IMG/VR virus record: IMGVR_UViG_3300036893_000013
Span: 1-64,000 of that record
From: a virus
Length of the DNA: 64,000 nt
Reading direction: 5' to 3' (one strand)
Positions 43,090 to 52,884 of the stretch are shown piece after piece (position 1 is the first letter of the stretch; every line of letters starts with the position of its first letter). Below the pieces are notes generated by a model that did not search any database, had not been told where the DNA came from, and saw only the letters and a list, made by a program, of their open reading frames with translations. The position numbers and the translations under genes were made by a program.

Positions 43090-43757
43090 TATTCTTTACC
43101 TGTCTTTAAATACTTTCCAATGTTGTCCACGGCTTGTTTTAGCTTCGGATTCTTTTCGTAAAAAGACTTCCACTCATCGTTCTTATCGGGAAACAATCTG
43201 CCACGCACGTATGCCTCTGATCGACTGTTTTCAAACCATTTATTAAAAGAACGTTTCTCGCCATTCTTAACATCGTCTTTATAAGCCTTATAGTCGATAG
43301 CAATCTGTTCGGCATCTCTTGCCTTCTTTACTTCTTGCTTCATTTTATAGTATGTAGAATCGACAGGCTGTTTAGTACTCGGGTTTATAGCCCCTGCTAT
43401 ATGAATTAAATCTCCGGCAATCGCATCCCGCGCTTCTTGTCTACTCTGGAAGGGTTTGTATACTTCTATAGTAATCTTGCCGGGATGAGGATTGAATTCC
43501 TCCCACGGTGGATAGGTCTCTAATCCATCATCCTCCGATCCTTTAGGGGGAGTGGCATCGTACGCTAACACATTTTTTGTATGAGGAGCTAAGACGGGAT
43601 AAGTAGCAGCTACATCTTGTAGGGCATCGGCATACCCGGTACTGGTGCTAGCATTCTTAGGATAACTTGTATCTTCTTTAGATGCTTGAGCAGGGCCTAA
43701 GGAGTCAAAAAAATTTGGCCCACCGTCCTGAAAGGTTAGGCTATCAGTTAGGGCCAT
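43089..43757 (-). CDS. Probable virion-associated protein, 222 aa
   Basis: ATG at 43757 (MALTDSL), after AAGGA on the minus strand, is preferred to a TTG at 43772 that would overlap the upstream gene. It is hydrophilic with Asp, Pro, Lys and Tyr, and a charged C-terminus. No known domain. It overlaps the 609-aa gene start by one base. An ejection or structural accessory role is inferred from position. Confidence 0.6.
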   Translation of the reverse strand: MALTDSLTFQDGGPNFFDSLGPAQASKEDTSYPKNASTSTGYADALQDVAATYPVLAPHTKNVLAYDATPPKGSEDDGLETYPPWEEFNPHPGKITIEVYKPFQSRQEARDAIAGDLIHIAGAINPSTKQPVDSTYYKMKQEVKKARDAEQIAIDYKAYKDDVKNGEKRSFNKWFENSRSEAYVRGRLFPDKNDEWKSFYEKNPKLKQAVDNIGKYLKTGKE

Positions 43758-43758
43758 A

Positions 43759-44148
43759 TTAATCCTTGTCAAAGTAAGACAACGTGGTTGCTAGATCAAT
43801 GTCTTTGTTGACGCATTTGCGTAGGAAGAAAACTACTTCCATTTGCGACTGTTCTTGAGAAATACCATACACTTTCAGGAGATTCTTTAGAGTGTCAGAA
43901 GGTTTTAATCCAGTGTTGCTATTACCACTTATTTTGAGCAAAATATCATAAGCAGCAGCGCGTATGCCCCCCTGATGACTTTCAAACTCGCGAATTCCCT
44001 GCTCATTTACGGAATGCTTTCCCGCCTTAGAGTATGATTTCAACATAAGAGGATTCTTTAACCTGAATGCCTCTGACTGTGGATTTGAGTAGTCATGCAC
44101 GTAAGCTATTGAAAATAATAGGTTTTCTGTTTTTTGTACTTTATTCAT
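43759..44148 (-). CDS. Phage structural protein with NPGN-like degenerate motif, 129 aa
   Basis: RLKNPLMLKSY, then FESHQGGIRAAAYDILLKI and TLKNLLKVYGI recall the phage structural proteins (P5-type) that combine NPGNLR with a GLRAA segment and are sometimes tied to peptidoglycan binding. The key NPGN is altered here, so catalytic function is doubtful. Confidence 0.5.
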   Translation of the reverse strand: MNKVQKTENLLFSIAYVHDYSNPQSEAFRLKNPLMLKSYSKAGKHSVNEQGIREFESHQGGIRAAAYDILLKISGNSNTGLKPSDTLKNLLKVYGISQEQSQMEVVFFLRKCVNKDIDLATTLSYFDKD

Positions 44149-44154
44149 AATTCC

Positions 44155-44949
44155 TTAGAAAGAGGGAAGAAGACTAGACCCTAAACCATTACCAGCATTA
44201 GGATCAAATCCGTACCCTCCTCCTCCGCTATTGAAGTTAGGTAACTGAGGAGCTTGGTTACCAAAAGTAGTTTGTAGTTGACTTTGAGAGTTAGTGTCAG
44301 TATTTCCGCCGAGGCCACTTGTAAGGCTTCCTGCTCCGGGAAGATATGCATTAAGTGCTGTTCCGGCTAAACTACCTACCAGACCACCAACCTGACTCCA
44401 AGGGGAAGCAGCCTGATTAGTCTTCTGAATAGTAGTAGCGGAGCCAAAGGCGTTTTCTCCTGCATTGTTTGCAGAACCCGCTAAACCATTAGGATTCTCT
44501 ATACTCGCAGCGGAATTGAGTCCAGAAACAGCTTCGTTATAATTCGCTGCGCCTTGTTTATATCCGGCTTCTTGAATTCCTAATAAAGCATTACTCTGAT
44601 TCTGGGCAGACTCTTGGGCCAACTGTGCATTAGTCTCTCCCTGTGCTCCCGTAGGTAGGTTTGCACCCCCTCCAGAAGCCGCTGCTGCTTCTCCCGTAGC
44701 TGCTTTGGCATTCTGGTATGCCTGAGAGTTGCTGGACGTTGCTAGCGTGTTTAAAGCTGAAGTCTCAGGGGCACTGAAACCAAACTGGCTAGGGCCAGCA
44801 TTCAGCGTAGTGGTAAGAGATTTACTCAGACCATTGAGGATGTTCTGCTGACCAGCAAAAGCAGTACCAAAGTCACTTTGCAGTGTATTCATGAAACTCT
44901 GCTGAGACCCGGCAATGCTATTCTGCGCTCCTGTTGCTCCTTTGCCCAT
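44155..44949 (-). CDS. Gly/Ala/Ser/Gln-rich virion protein, 264 aa
   Basis: Low complexity throughout, with many Gly, Ala, Ser, Asn and Gln, and hydrophobic Gly-rich stretches such as VGGLVGSLAGTALNAYLPGAG. This composition and size match small ejection proteins like T7 gp14 that insert in the envelope. It follows the GNAT gene by a one-base overlap. No enzymatic motif. Confidence 0.6.
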   Translation of the reverse strand: MGKGATGAQNSIAGSQQSFMNTLQSDFGTAFAGQQNILNGLSKSLTTTLNAGPSQFGFSAPETSALNTLATSSNSQAYQNAKAATGEAAAASGGGANLPTGAQGETNAQLAQESAQNQSNALLGIQEAGYKQGAANYNEAVSGLNSAASIENPNGLAGSANNAGENAFGSATTIQKTNQAASPWSQVGGLVGSLAGTALNAYLPGAGSLTSGLGGNTDTNSQSQLQTTFGNQAPQLPNFNSGGGGYGFDPNAGNGLGSSLLPSF

Positions 44950-45353
44950 TATTCTAAGTCCTCTAGTTTCAGTCGGTAAACCGGAAAATCTACTTTAGTA
45001 AAAATTCTTTCGGCTATTTTGTTTGTTTCGGGATGGTCGCCAATAAAGTAAATCTCGCCGCAATCTTTGAGATACCCTAAAGTGATAGCGTGTTTGACTA
45101 ACTCCCGCATACCCTCAGCTATCTCTAAATCAGTAGCGTCTGGAGACATAACCAAAGAATCTAACACTTGGCTTGAAACAAAACTCAGTGTTTGCACTGG
45201 CATGAAGCCAATGATACGGTCTTTCTTATATACACAGAGTACGTAAGTATGGGCGTAAGTAATCACGGTAGGGTCAAAACTCGGGTGGCTAGAATACCAC
45301 GCTGTAAATAATTCAGAATCGTCCGGTCTAGCCGGTCTTACAAACATTGTCAT
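44949..45353 (-). CDS. GNAT-like acetyltransferase in virion operon, 134 aa
   Basis: VRPARPDDSELFTAWYSSHP matches the start of GNAT domains, and the IGFMPVQTLSFVSSQVLDSLVMSPD strand pair fits the acetyl-CoA core. A classic Q/RxxGxG/A loop is not seen, so it may be inactive. GNAT-like genes occur in virion operons of other podoviruses. Target unknown. Confidence 0.65.
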   Translation of the reverse strand: MTMFVRPARPDDSELFTAWYSSHPSFDPTVITYAHTYVLCVYKKDRIIGFMPVQTLSFVSSQVLDSLVMSPDATDLEIAEGMRELVKHAITLGYLKDCGEIYFIGDHPETNKIAERIFTKVDFPVYRLKLEDLE

Positions 45354-45616
45354 TTATGCAACACAATTGTAATAAGGTCTTGACGCAGACCCTTTACTTC
45401 CTTGGTTAAGTCATCTACCGCAGCTTGAAGGTGAGGTAAATGATTAGTAGCGAGAGTCTGAATAGTCTCGCCGGATTCTTTGATCTTGTCTAGGAATAAG
45501 GATACTCTCCACGTTATTTTTATGGAGTTGTATATTAAGAAAATCCACCCAGCGACGTGGATATTTTGTCTAGCTAACTCCATTACAGCAGAAAAAAAAG
45601 AAATTAAGTCTGGCAT
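45350..45616 (-). CDS. One-helix membrane protein with coiled coil, 88 aa
   Basis: A single hydrophobic helix (about 19-40) is followed by a coiled coil (about 45-85) ending in a basic stretch. It might be a holin-like or spanin-like factor or a virion membrane anchor. There is no lipobox. It overlaps the GNAT gene by 4 nt. Confidence 0.6.
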   Translation of the reverse strand: MPDLISFFSAVMELARQNIHVAGWIFLIYNSIKITWRVSLFLDKIKESGETIQTLATNHLPHLQAAVDDLTKEVKGLRQDLITIVLHK

Positions 45617-45622
45617 TTGGTC

Positions 45623-45988
45623 CTACGGTAGCAACGGGGTTAGGGTGCCCAAATCTATCAGGGGGGCATAATTTAAAGTGAAAATTTGGGGAACGGCCCA
45701 AATCAAAATCCCAGCAGAAGTATAGGCTTTAACTGTATAATAAGAATTAGCAGGAGTGAGAAGGCTGTTAGCCCACAGATATTGGTTGGGTGCTGCATTG
45801 CCGTTTACATCAAGGTATAAGTTTATTACATTGCCAGCAATAATTTGTATGCCAGTTGGACCACCAAGTATAGTCACGTTTGAATCATGATTTAACTGCC
45901 ACGTAAGAATTCCAGACACTAATGGCTGTCCGCTGGGGTCTTGGAATTGACCCCCGACTATTTTAGATTTTTGATATATATTAGTCAT
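45623..45988 (-). CDS. Tail-associated beta-sandwich protein, 121 aa
   Basis: The repeated beta pattern, opening FQDPSGQPLVSGILTWQLN and NVINLYLDVNGN, then YTVKAYTSAG, matches small phage tail proteins with a transthyretin/CarboxypepD_reg-like fold. These decorate the tail or fibre. Function as a minor tail protein is inferred. Confidence 0.65.
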   Translation of the reverse strand: MTNIYQKSKIVGGQFQDPSGQPLVSGILTWQLNHDSNVTILGGPTGIQIIAGNVINLYLDVNGNAAPNQYLWANSLLTPANSYYTVKAYTSAGILIWAVPQIFTLNYAPLIDLGTLTPLLP

Positions 45989-45989
45989 A

Positions 45990-46205
45990 TTATCCTATAA
46001 ACAGCCTAAATTGGGGAATATTTCCTCGTAGATAAAACTGGTCTAAATTATCTACAGATATAGTGCCTAGCGGAGGAACTGGACATCTTAGAAACACACT
46101 ACGATGCGAGTCTTGTAGAAGACTGCTTACCGGGGGTTGAGGAGCAATTGGTCTTAGACCTTCGGTATTAAGATTTGAAGTTAGAGATTGTTCGAGGGAG
46201 GGCAT
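45990..46205 (-). CDS. Hypothetical small virion-operon protein, 71 aa
   Basis: Pro- and Leu-rich with a short basic segment. ATG at 46205 follows AAAGGA. It is the first gene after a 62-nt intergenic gap that contains a candidate promoter. No family is recognised. Confidence 0.55.
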   Translation of the reverse strand: MPSLEQSLTSNLNTEGLRPIAPQPPVSSLLQDSHRSVFLRCPVPPLGTISVDNLDQFYLRGNIPQFRLFIG

Positions 46206-46234
46206 TGGTGTCCTTTCTAAATAGGCCGCTGCTG

Positions 46235-46263
46235 ATCGTATTATTATTGGATTATCTTGTAAA
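46235..46263 (-). promoter_or_regulatory. Candidate sigma70-like promoter
   Basis: On the minus strand TTTACA (46263-46258) and TACGAT (46240-46235) are spaced by 17 nt, close to TTGACA/TATAAT with one and two mismatches. It lies in the only larger gap of the leftward operon and would drive the ejection-protein genes. Unverified. Confidence 0.3.
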
Positions 46264-46267
46264 AGAC

Positions 46268-49200
46268 CTAAAGCTCAACTTGAAAACCCCCAAAAATAGT
46301 AAGAGTAAATAACTCGTCTTGTGAGTTCGTTTCATCGAAGACACCCATTATCTGCATATGACGACATAAAATACTCTGCTTAGTCTGAGACATATAAAAT
46401 CTCTGATTATACAGAGAATCACTAGGGGGAAGTTGAGCAGGATCATTAGTCCAAAATACTAGATCATCGAAGGGGCCAGCAATTTCGCCTATCCGAACAC
46501 CCAATGATATAGGATGACTTCCCTGTATTCTTACGCAATCAGTAGTAATAAATTCTGCTGCGGCAACTTGACCCGGGTAGGCAAGAACCAAGCTTCCTAG
46601 AATAAAGTTGGCCGGGTAAGTACTTCCGTTGTCTTCCCAATTGGTATAATCACGGTAAAGAATAGGACCTGAATAAGTAGGGGGAGGAGCTATCAGAAGC
46701 TGAATATTACCGGGGGTTGTTTCTACGGACTGAATGGCCCCGCAACCTTCCACTATATTAGCCTTTAGACTCCATGTCATACTAATATTTTCTGGGGGAG
46801 CGGTTGGTGACAGTCTATACCATCCGGTGCTACCGTCGGCCACAAACAAGCACTGATCGTTGCTCCCATTAACATGCCAAGTTAAATAACTAGCAGATGG
46901 ATCAAACTGTTGCAATAGGTCTGCTATAGGAAACCCAACCTGACTTATTCCGGAATGTACATTCAGTTCCACTGTCTGTCTGTCTGTAGTCATGAAGTAC
47001 ATAATACTTCCATTTACAGTCAGAGCATTGTAGCTCAACAGACCTACTCTTTGAATAAGAGGTTCCGAAGTAAAAGGTTCTTGTGCAGTTCCGTTACCGG
47101 AAATAACATAAATATCGGAGACGGTGAAAATCAGCATACCAACATTCAATGGAACCATTCTCTTAACCAGAGAGGGGAACTCGGCATAGTTATTAGGGGC
47201 AAAACCGTTGTAACCATTTCCAATAGGGGTATCGGGTCCAGTACTCCAAAACACCGTGTTGTCAACTGATACAAATAAACGGTTATCTTGGAAGGCTAGA
47301 TTTATACTACTCTTAGGGGGAAGGGAGTTTTGTAAAGCTAACGGAGCTTCGAGAAGAGTATCTAGCCCCGAATCGAGAGTTGTATCTGTAAATCCTTGAG
47401 CTAAGTATTGAGATAAAGGAACGGTATACTCGGTGTTTCCGTTTCCGGAAGCTGGAGGGGGAATTAAATAATAAGTAGCACCACCATCATCTGTTCTGAA
47501 AATAGCAACATAATCTGCTTGAGGGTCAATAACTTGGGGCAATCCTCCGGAGATGAATACCCCGCTGGCCTCAAAGAAACTGCCCGTAGCGGGAGATACC
47601 AAACTCGCGTTTGATACAGTATCGTCTAGAGTATTAACAAGGGCAACGGCATAGCTCCAGCCGCCTTGTGTTGTGGTTAAGCTTCCGGTAGGAGTTACGC
47701 CTATAGGACCGTTGTTCATCCATACCAAGTTGGGTACGTCAGCAGTTAAACCGTATAGAGTTGTAGAGAAAGTGGGTTCGGCGGTACCGCTAATTCCGGC
47801 TTCATACGCAATCTCTTCATTCGAATTCTGGTCTACCACAAAAGGCTGGGTGGTTTGATTTACATCTGCTGTCCATCCAAAGGTAGATACCGGTCCTATA
47901 TTCCACCATGTGTAATTTCCAGAAGGTTCTATTACAGTAGGGTATGCTGGGGAATCTGTTTGTAGAGCAGAAAGAGTACTAGGCCAGTCCGGGAAGGTAG
48001 GAGAAGTCCCTCCAGTACATGCTATACCAGCGGGAATAACGTTGTAGTTTATAGTGCTTCCGGGAGGGGAATAGACCATATAGAAACTAATAGTATTGTT
48101 GGCGAATGGTAGAGCAGGCGAAGTAGTTGGAAGAGTTTCTCCTGACGTACTGTGGTACCATACGCCGTATTGAATCTCAGCCGGATAGACTCCGGCAGCA
48201 GGAAAAGTAACCTGAACAATACTTGATGCAATACTAAGACCAGAAGATGGGTAATTAGCACTCATGATCTTATATCCTTTGATCGGTGTGCCGGTAGAAA
48301 AGTTGTAAGTGTTAGGATTGCCGCTATTGTTCCAAGTCATAGGTCCAATTGCAGAAGGTACTAATGTAGCCCCTGAATCAGCGGTTCCTACGTCAGCCGC
48401 AGGACCATAGTTAGAATGATTAAGTGGTGCTGTGAATGTCATCCCAGAAACAGAATCAATACTAACTGTCTCTCCGTTGAGAAACGTAGCGTTAGATAGT
48501 CCGGCAAAAGTAAGCTGCACCCCAACGCTAACTAGAGAGGCTAGGGTTCTGTCGCACTGCACAGTTACTTCATTGTTATTAACAGTAATATTTGTTACAT
48601 TCAGAGATATAGACCCATTACCTATGCCCCAGAACATAGCTACTTGGTGACCAAACGTAAAAGTGTAAGTTCCCGGGGCCGGAATTATAAAGACCGGTAG
48701 CATGGCAATACTTAAATTTTCCATCGCAGAGGGAAACAGTGTGCTTAATGTGCCACTTAGTGTTCCATCTCCATAGCTAAAAACACCTACTTCGACCGCA
48801 TTAGTTCCGCCTTGAGCACTGAGAAAGAAGCTACTCATAGTACCACTACCAGTTGCTGTTGAGACAGGCTGAGTACCATTTTGGCTCATTGGAGTATTAA
48901 AAGTACTGCCCGGAGGTCCGTTAGGAAGCTCACCCGCCGCACCTACATCGCTATTCTTCTGACTATTACATTGCCAGTAATAGACAGGAAAGTTGCTTCC
49001 CTGAGTCATTATGCCCGTATAGGGTTGAAGCTGGTAAACACAGTTGGTCGATCCCGGAGTATCTTCAATGATATGTCCAGATGAATATATCGTATGAGCA
49101 GCCCAAGTAAGAGTGGTATCTGAATCGTTAGATAAGCACTTCCACTTGGCGGTTCCGTCTGTAGTAATCTGCCCGACAATAGTACTACTAGTAGTCCACG

Positions 49201-51667
49201 GCGCAGTACCCCCAGAAACCCCACTGTCTACTAACTGCTGAAGATACTTGCTACCACTAACAGTAATGATAATAAACTGCCATCTGTTGTAGTAAGTATT
49301 TGCTTTCCAACCAGATACGGCATTATTAACAATTACATTAGGAGCAGTGCTCCCCCCGGCCATTCCCCAGTTCCAGACAATACCCCCATCAACAGAACTA
49401 CCTCTGTTAATCCATAATGCAGACCCATCTATGGTAGTTGTACCTTCTGTTAATGGCCACTGAACAGCATTGTTTGCGGTATAACTAGATATCGGATTAC
49501 CCCCAGAATTAACTGTTGGAATCTCAAGATCAGTAGTCGGAGGATAATAGCTAGAACCCAAAGCAACTATATTTACCGTACATCCTGTACCAGATATACC
49601 GGCTGTAGTAGCAACACCATTTTCAGTAGAATATCCAGTTCCTACATCTGTTATCTGGATAGTAGCAACACCACCAGTTGACCCGGTTAAACTAGCTACT
49701 CTAAACTGTGCTGTCCCAGAAGTACCAGACTGAGTGGGGAATAACCTATCACCTATTGCATATCCAGTACCGGCAGTTCCCAGTGTTCCTGCTGTAATAC
49801 CTCCCACAAGAACTCCAGTTATATTTACAGTCGCCCCGGTCCCCGTACCGTTAGTAGTGGTGCTCACACCAGAAGCTACAGTGTAAGGCAGATACCCAGC
49901 GTTGTGAACTGTAAGACCAGTTATTGTAGTTCCCGATACCGTAGAGACTGTATAAGAGGCCCCGGCCCCCGAAACTTGTGTTGGATATACTAAATCTCCT
50001 ACATTATACCCAGTCCCTCCTGACCCCAAGGAAAAAGTGGCAATCTGTCCACCACTGACAGTAAGTATATTGAAGGTTGCTAAAGTACCTGTTCCAGAAG
50101 TAGTAGTAGCTAGTCCGGATGCAGCAGTATATCCAGTAAAACTAATTCCTTGATATACCAATCCTATGGTTGCGGGAATGCCATTAATACTCTCTACTAG
50201 AAAGACAGCCCCGGAAGCTGGAGAACCTACCGGAACCACTGGATATATAGCTTCTCCGACACTATATCCGGTACCACTTGCAGCTACCGAAGCAGAAGTT
50301 AGAGGACCGCCAGCATAGGTATTAGGAACTTCTGCGCTGAACTGAGTACCAGAGCTTACTATATTTACGGCTAATCCAGTACCAGAAGTAGCAGTAGTAG
50401 GGATATTAGTAGCTGAATAATAACCTTGTCCAGCAACCTGAATAGCAATTGCAGTCGCTACTCCGGTACATAATGTTACTCCTGTAACAGCACTAATCGA
50501 TACGGTAGCAACTTGAAAATAACCCCCTGAACCGCTAGTTTCTTCCGGAAAAATAAAATCTCCGACAGCATATCCAGTTCCCCCGACTGCTACAGTTGCC
50601 CCAGTTAAAGAACCTCCTGAAGTAGTTATATTAAGGGTGCAATTGACACCAATTCCAGACGTTGTGGTAGAGACATTACTACCGTTTATATACCCTGCTC
50701 CAGCAGAAGTTCCAACAGAAGTTACTTTAACTTGCCCATTCATACTCCCAGCCGGAGTAGTTTGGGAGAGAGAAACAATTTCCCCCACAGTATAACCTTG
50801 TCCACCGAAATATAGACTGGCAGTATTTATAGGACCAACAATATTCTCTATGGTTAAGGTTACACTCGTAGACCCCAAAACTTGAGTTACTAACGAATCT
50901 CCAGAAAAATAAAGTTGAAGACCAGATTGCAGTACTTGAGAGGCAGTTGGAAGGGGATTCGAATTAACATCTGTAGCCCGCATGGTAAACACAAAGGTCG
51001 AGTTATAAATGTAGAAACTAGACAACTGCACTACCGTTCCTATTAACTGTTCTACATTACCATTAGGATCAATGATGAAGGAGTTAAGTTCATAAGGAGT
51101 AAAATTGTACGGATTCAAGACAGCGTATAAGTTGCCGTTCGCTACTGCAATTTCTTGAAGAACAGTGGAATAAGGGATTCTCGTTTGAAGGGTATTAACC
51201 CATTTCTTCTGATTAGCTCCATCCCCCCAAAATAGAACGTTCCCCACACTCTGCATATAACTCTGTCCAGAATACGGACTTTTATTCCAGATATCTATCT
51301 GACCGTTATTTGAGGCATCATATAAGGCAGATTTGGTATCCACCATAGTTTTTATTTGTTCAGTATTAGCATTGAATAATCTAAACTCATAAAAACCATT
51401 TATATTACTCCACGTGTTACTATTCCACACGGAATTCCCCGGACGGCGAACCACTGTAAGTCGTTGGCTGAGTTCCAGATTTTCTCCCCCAAGAAAGGCA
51501 TCTCCTCTAGGCCCGTAAAATTTCTCTTCCAAACGGGTAGAAGCGGCATCTCGTATAGCTGCGCGGTTGCTCCATAGCCCAGTAGTCCATCTTGCCCCCT
51601 GATAAAGAGCAGACTTCCTAGAAGGGCGGGGAGGTTGGGCACCGGCTACTTGTAGAGGATTAGGCAT
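46268..51667 (-). CDS. Very large tail protein with alternating beta repeats (1799 aa)
   Basis: The first 270 residues include VVRRPGNSVWN and look like the start of phage tail-tube/beta-propeller proteins. Residues about 280-705 contain five pairs of half-repeats: type A (GTGYxVGDxxxP) and type B (GYxxxxGVxTTTSGTGxxxTVNI). The middle is Ser/Thr/Gly-rich beta structure. The last 350 residues (INLAFQDNRLFVSVDN, VSDIYVISGNG) resemble a large podoviral tail hub or T7 gp12-like nozzle. No signal peptide, unlike the neighbours to the right. Confidence 0.7.
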   Translation of the reverse strand: MPNPLQVAGAQPPRPSRKSALYQGARWTTGLWSNRAAIRDAASTRLEEKFYGPRGDAFLGGENLELSQRLTVVRRPGNSVWNSNTWSNINGFYEFRLFNANTEQIKTMVDTKSALYDASNNGQIDIWNKSPYSGQSYMQSVGNVLFWGDGANQKKWVNTLQTRIPYSTVLQEIAVANGNLYAVLNPYNFTPYELNSFIIDPNGNVEQLIGTVVQLSSFYIYNSTFVFTMRATDVNSNPLPTASQVLQSGLQLYFSGDSLVTQVLGSTSVTLTIENIVGPINTASLYFGGQGYTVGEIVSLSQTTPAGSMNGQVKVTSVGTSAGAGYINGSNVSTTTSGIGVNCTLNITTSGGSLTGATVAVGGTGYAVGDFIFPEETSGSGGYFQVATVSISAVTGVTLCTGVATAIAIQVAGQGYYSATNIPTTATSGTGLAVNIVSSGTQFSAEVPNTYAGGPLTSASVAASGTGYSVGEAIYPVVPVGSPASGAVFLVESINGIPATIGLVYQGISFTGYTAASGLATTTSGTGTLATFNILTVSGGQIATFSLGSGGTGYNVGDLVYPTQVSGAGASYTVSTVSGTTITGLTVHNAGYLPYTVASGVSTTTNGTGTGATVNITGVLVGGITAGTLGTAGTGYAIGDRLFPTQSGTSGTAQFRVASLTGSTGGVATIQITDVGTGYSTENGVATTAGISGTGCTVNIVALGSSYYPPTTDLEIPTVNSGGNPISSYTANNAVQWPLTEGTTTIDGSALWINRGSSVDGGIVWNWGMAGGSTAPNVIVNNAVSGWKANTYYNRWQFIIITVSGSKYLQQLVDSGVSGGTAPWTTSSTIVGQITTDGTAKWKCLSNDSDTTLTWAAHTIYSSGHIIEDTPGSTNCVYQLQPYTGIMTQGSNFPVYYWQCNSQKNSDVGAAGELPNGPPGSTFNTPMSQNGTQPVSTATGSGTMSSFFLSAQGGTNAVEVGVFSYGDGTLSGTLSTLFPSAMENLSIAMLPVFIIPAPGTYTFTFGHQVAMFWGIGNGSISLNVTNITVNNNEVTVQCDRTLASLVSVGVQLTFAGLSNATFLNGETVSIDSVSGMTFTAPLNHSNYGPAADVGTADSGATLVPSAIGPMTWNNSGNPNTYNFSTGTPIKGYKIMSANYPSSGLSIASSIVQVTFPAAGVYPAEIQYGVWYHSTSGETLPTTSPALPFANNTISFYMVYSPPGSTINYNVIPAGIACTGGTSPTFPDWPSTLSALQTDSPAYPTVIEPSGNYTWWNIGPVSTFGWTADVNQTTQPFVVDQNSNEEIAYEAGISGTAEPTFSTTLYGLTADVPNLVWMNNGPIGVTPTGSLTTTQGGWSYAVALVNTLDDTVSNASLVSPATGSFFEASGVFISGGLPQVIDPQADYVAIFRTDDGGATYYLIPPPASGNGNTEYTVPLSQYLAQGFTDTTLDSGLDTLLEAPLALQNSLPPKSSINLAFQDNRLFVSVDNTVFWSTGPDTPIGNGYNGFAPNNYAEFPSLVKRMVPLNVGMLIFTVSDIYVISGNGTAQEPFTSEPLIQRVGLLSYNALTVNGSIMYFMTTDRQTVELNVHSGISQVGFPIADLLQQFDPSASYLTWHVNGSNDQCLFVADGSTGWYRLSPTAPPENISMTWSLKANIVEGCGAIQSVETTPGNIQLLIAPPPTYSGPILYRDYTNWEDNGSTYPANFILGSLVLAYPGQVAAAEFITTDCVRIQGSHPISLGVRIGEIAGPFDDLVFWTNDPAQLPPSDSLYNQRFYMSQTKQSILCRHMQIMGVFDETNSQDELFTLTIFGGFQVEL
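49548..50830 (-). repeat. Coding repeats: five A/B half-repeat pairs
   Basis: Ten diverged half-repeats alternate within the 1799-aa tail protein, each pair about 85 aa. They share GxGYxVG and TTTSGTGxxxTVNI cores. The DNA copies are not identical, so this is old duplication rather than recent slippage. Confidence 0.75.
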
Positions 51668-52884
51668 TAATGAATAGAACCACCTGAAATTTTTCCGTAA
51701 AGGCCACTATTAGTGGTGGCAGTGTTGATGGTATAAGCCCCATAAGAACTTACCGTTGAATCTGAAAGTGTACTTGTGCCTGCCACTACGTTAAGAGTAG
51801 TCACAGTACTATTGATAGTTATGGTATTACTTGATCCCGAAAGAGAGGTGCCGGTACTGCATCCGGTTCCCGCGCCGTTTGTTACTGGAGTTGTGCCATT
51901 CTCCGTATAACACATAATTGTAGTTCCAGAATTTGAGTTAGAACAGGTAACTGTTATGGAAGAACTTGAGACACCAGACCCGGGAGTACAGGTAGGAGCA
52001 GTTGCATTTCCACCGCTGTTCACGGTGTAACTGAAGTTATAAACCCAAAGAGGTCCGACTGTATTTCCATCAGTTCCAGCCGTAAGACCCACATAAGCTG
52101 TGTTCATGCTGCCGACGATTGACGGAATGTTAACGCTAGTCCATACATTATGAAAGCAAGTCGAAGAAGAGGTTGGAGTACACGTTCCTCCAGCAGTAAT
52201 ATCATAGAGATTTAGAGTGAAATTTGAACCATCATAAATAACTGTGGCCGAATAAGTGTCTCCAGTCGTGGTGTTAACGGTCGTGGCTGGAGAATTTAAT
52301 GGTACCGGAGAGGTACTGATCTTACTAGGAGTGTAGTCCGAGTTATACGGAGGAATACAAGGAGACTGACTAGCTTGATAAATCTGAGCACTGCTGTAAC
52401 TGAATGGAAAGGGCCACACAGCACTAGATGACAGTGTACTGATCTGATCGAGTTCTAGAGCAAAAACATTATTAGGTTCGGGAGGTACGAAAGCTTGATA
52501 AAATCCACCTTCGCATCCGGCCCCGGCAACGAAGGTCTGTCCTTGTGCTCCTCCCAGATTGTTCGTATTGTTCAGAGTGAAAGCAATATTGACACCGTTT
52601 GGTACGAAGGTAAAAGTAGAGGTAAAAGCTTGTACATTAACGGCGTAGTAATAAATCAAACTTGAAGACCCATGCCCGGCTCCGTTAGGCTGCAAAAGAA
52701 TATTACTACTTGAAACACTTGAATCTGAGTTATTGAAAAACTGGAAACCCGGATTTCCATATTGCTGTACACTACACGTTCCAGATGTCGCAGCAATCCA
52801 GTTTCCTTGTGTGCAACTGAATATTGACTGCGCCGAAACAAGGGAACTGAAGCAAATAATGCCAAGAATGAGTAGTATTTTCAT
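51667..52884 (-). CDS. Secreted lectin-like protein with chitobiase-C-like domain (405 aa)
   Basis: A clear Sec signal peptide (residues 1-18, cut after VSA) is followed by a beta-rich domain with NVFALELDQ resembling the L-type lectin VAVEFDT strand. After about residue 295 comes a segment with IMCYTENGTTPVTNGAGTGC resembling the Fn3-like CHB_HEX_C repeat of exported glycan-active proteins. There are about ten cysteines. It likely binds a surface glycan. TAATG overlap with the 1799-aa gene. Confidence 0.68.
   Translation of the reverse strand: MKILLILGIICFSSLVSAQSIFSCTQGNWIAATSGTCSVQQYGNPGFQFFNNSDSSVSSSNILLQPNGAGHGSSSLIYYYAVNVQAFTSTFTFVPNGVNIAFTLNNTNNLGGAQGQTFVAGAGCEGGFYQAFVPPEPNNVFALELDQISTLSSSAVWPFPFSYSSAQIYQASQSPCIPPYNSDYTPSKISTSPVPLNSPATTVNTTTGDTYSATVIYDGSNFTLNLYDITAGGTCTPTSSSTCFHNVWTSVNIPSIVGSMNTAYVGLTAGTDGNTVGPLWVYNFSYTVNSGGNATAPTCTPGSGVSSSSITVTCSNSNSGTTIMCYTENGTTPVTNGAGTGCSTGTSLSGSSNTITINSTVTTLNVVAGTSTLSDSTVSSYGAYTINTATTNSGLYGKISGGSIH

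Noticed and set aside
49548-50830. CRISPR-like array
   Set aside because: The repeats are coding, diverged and in frame; there are no uniform repeat/spacer units.
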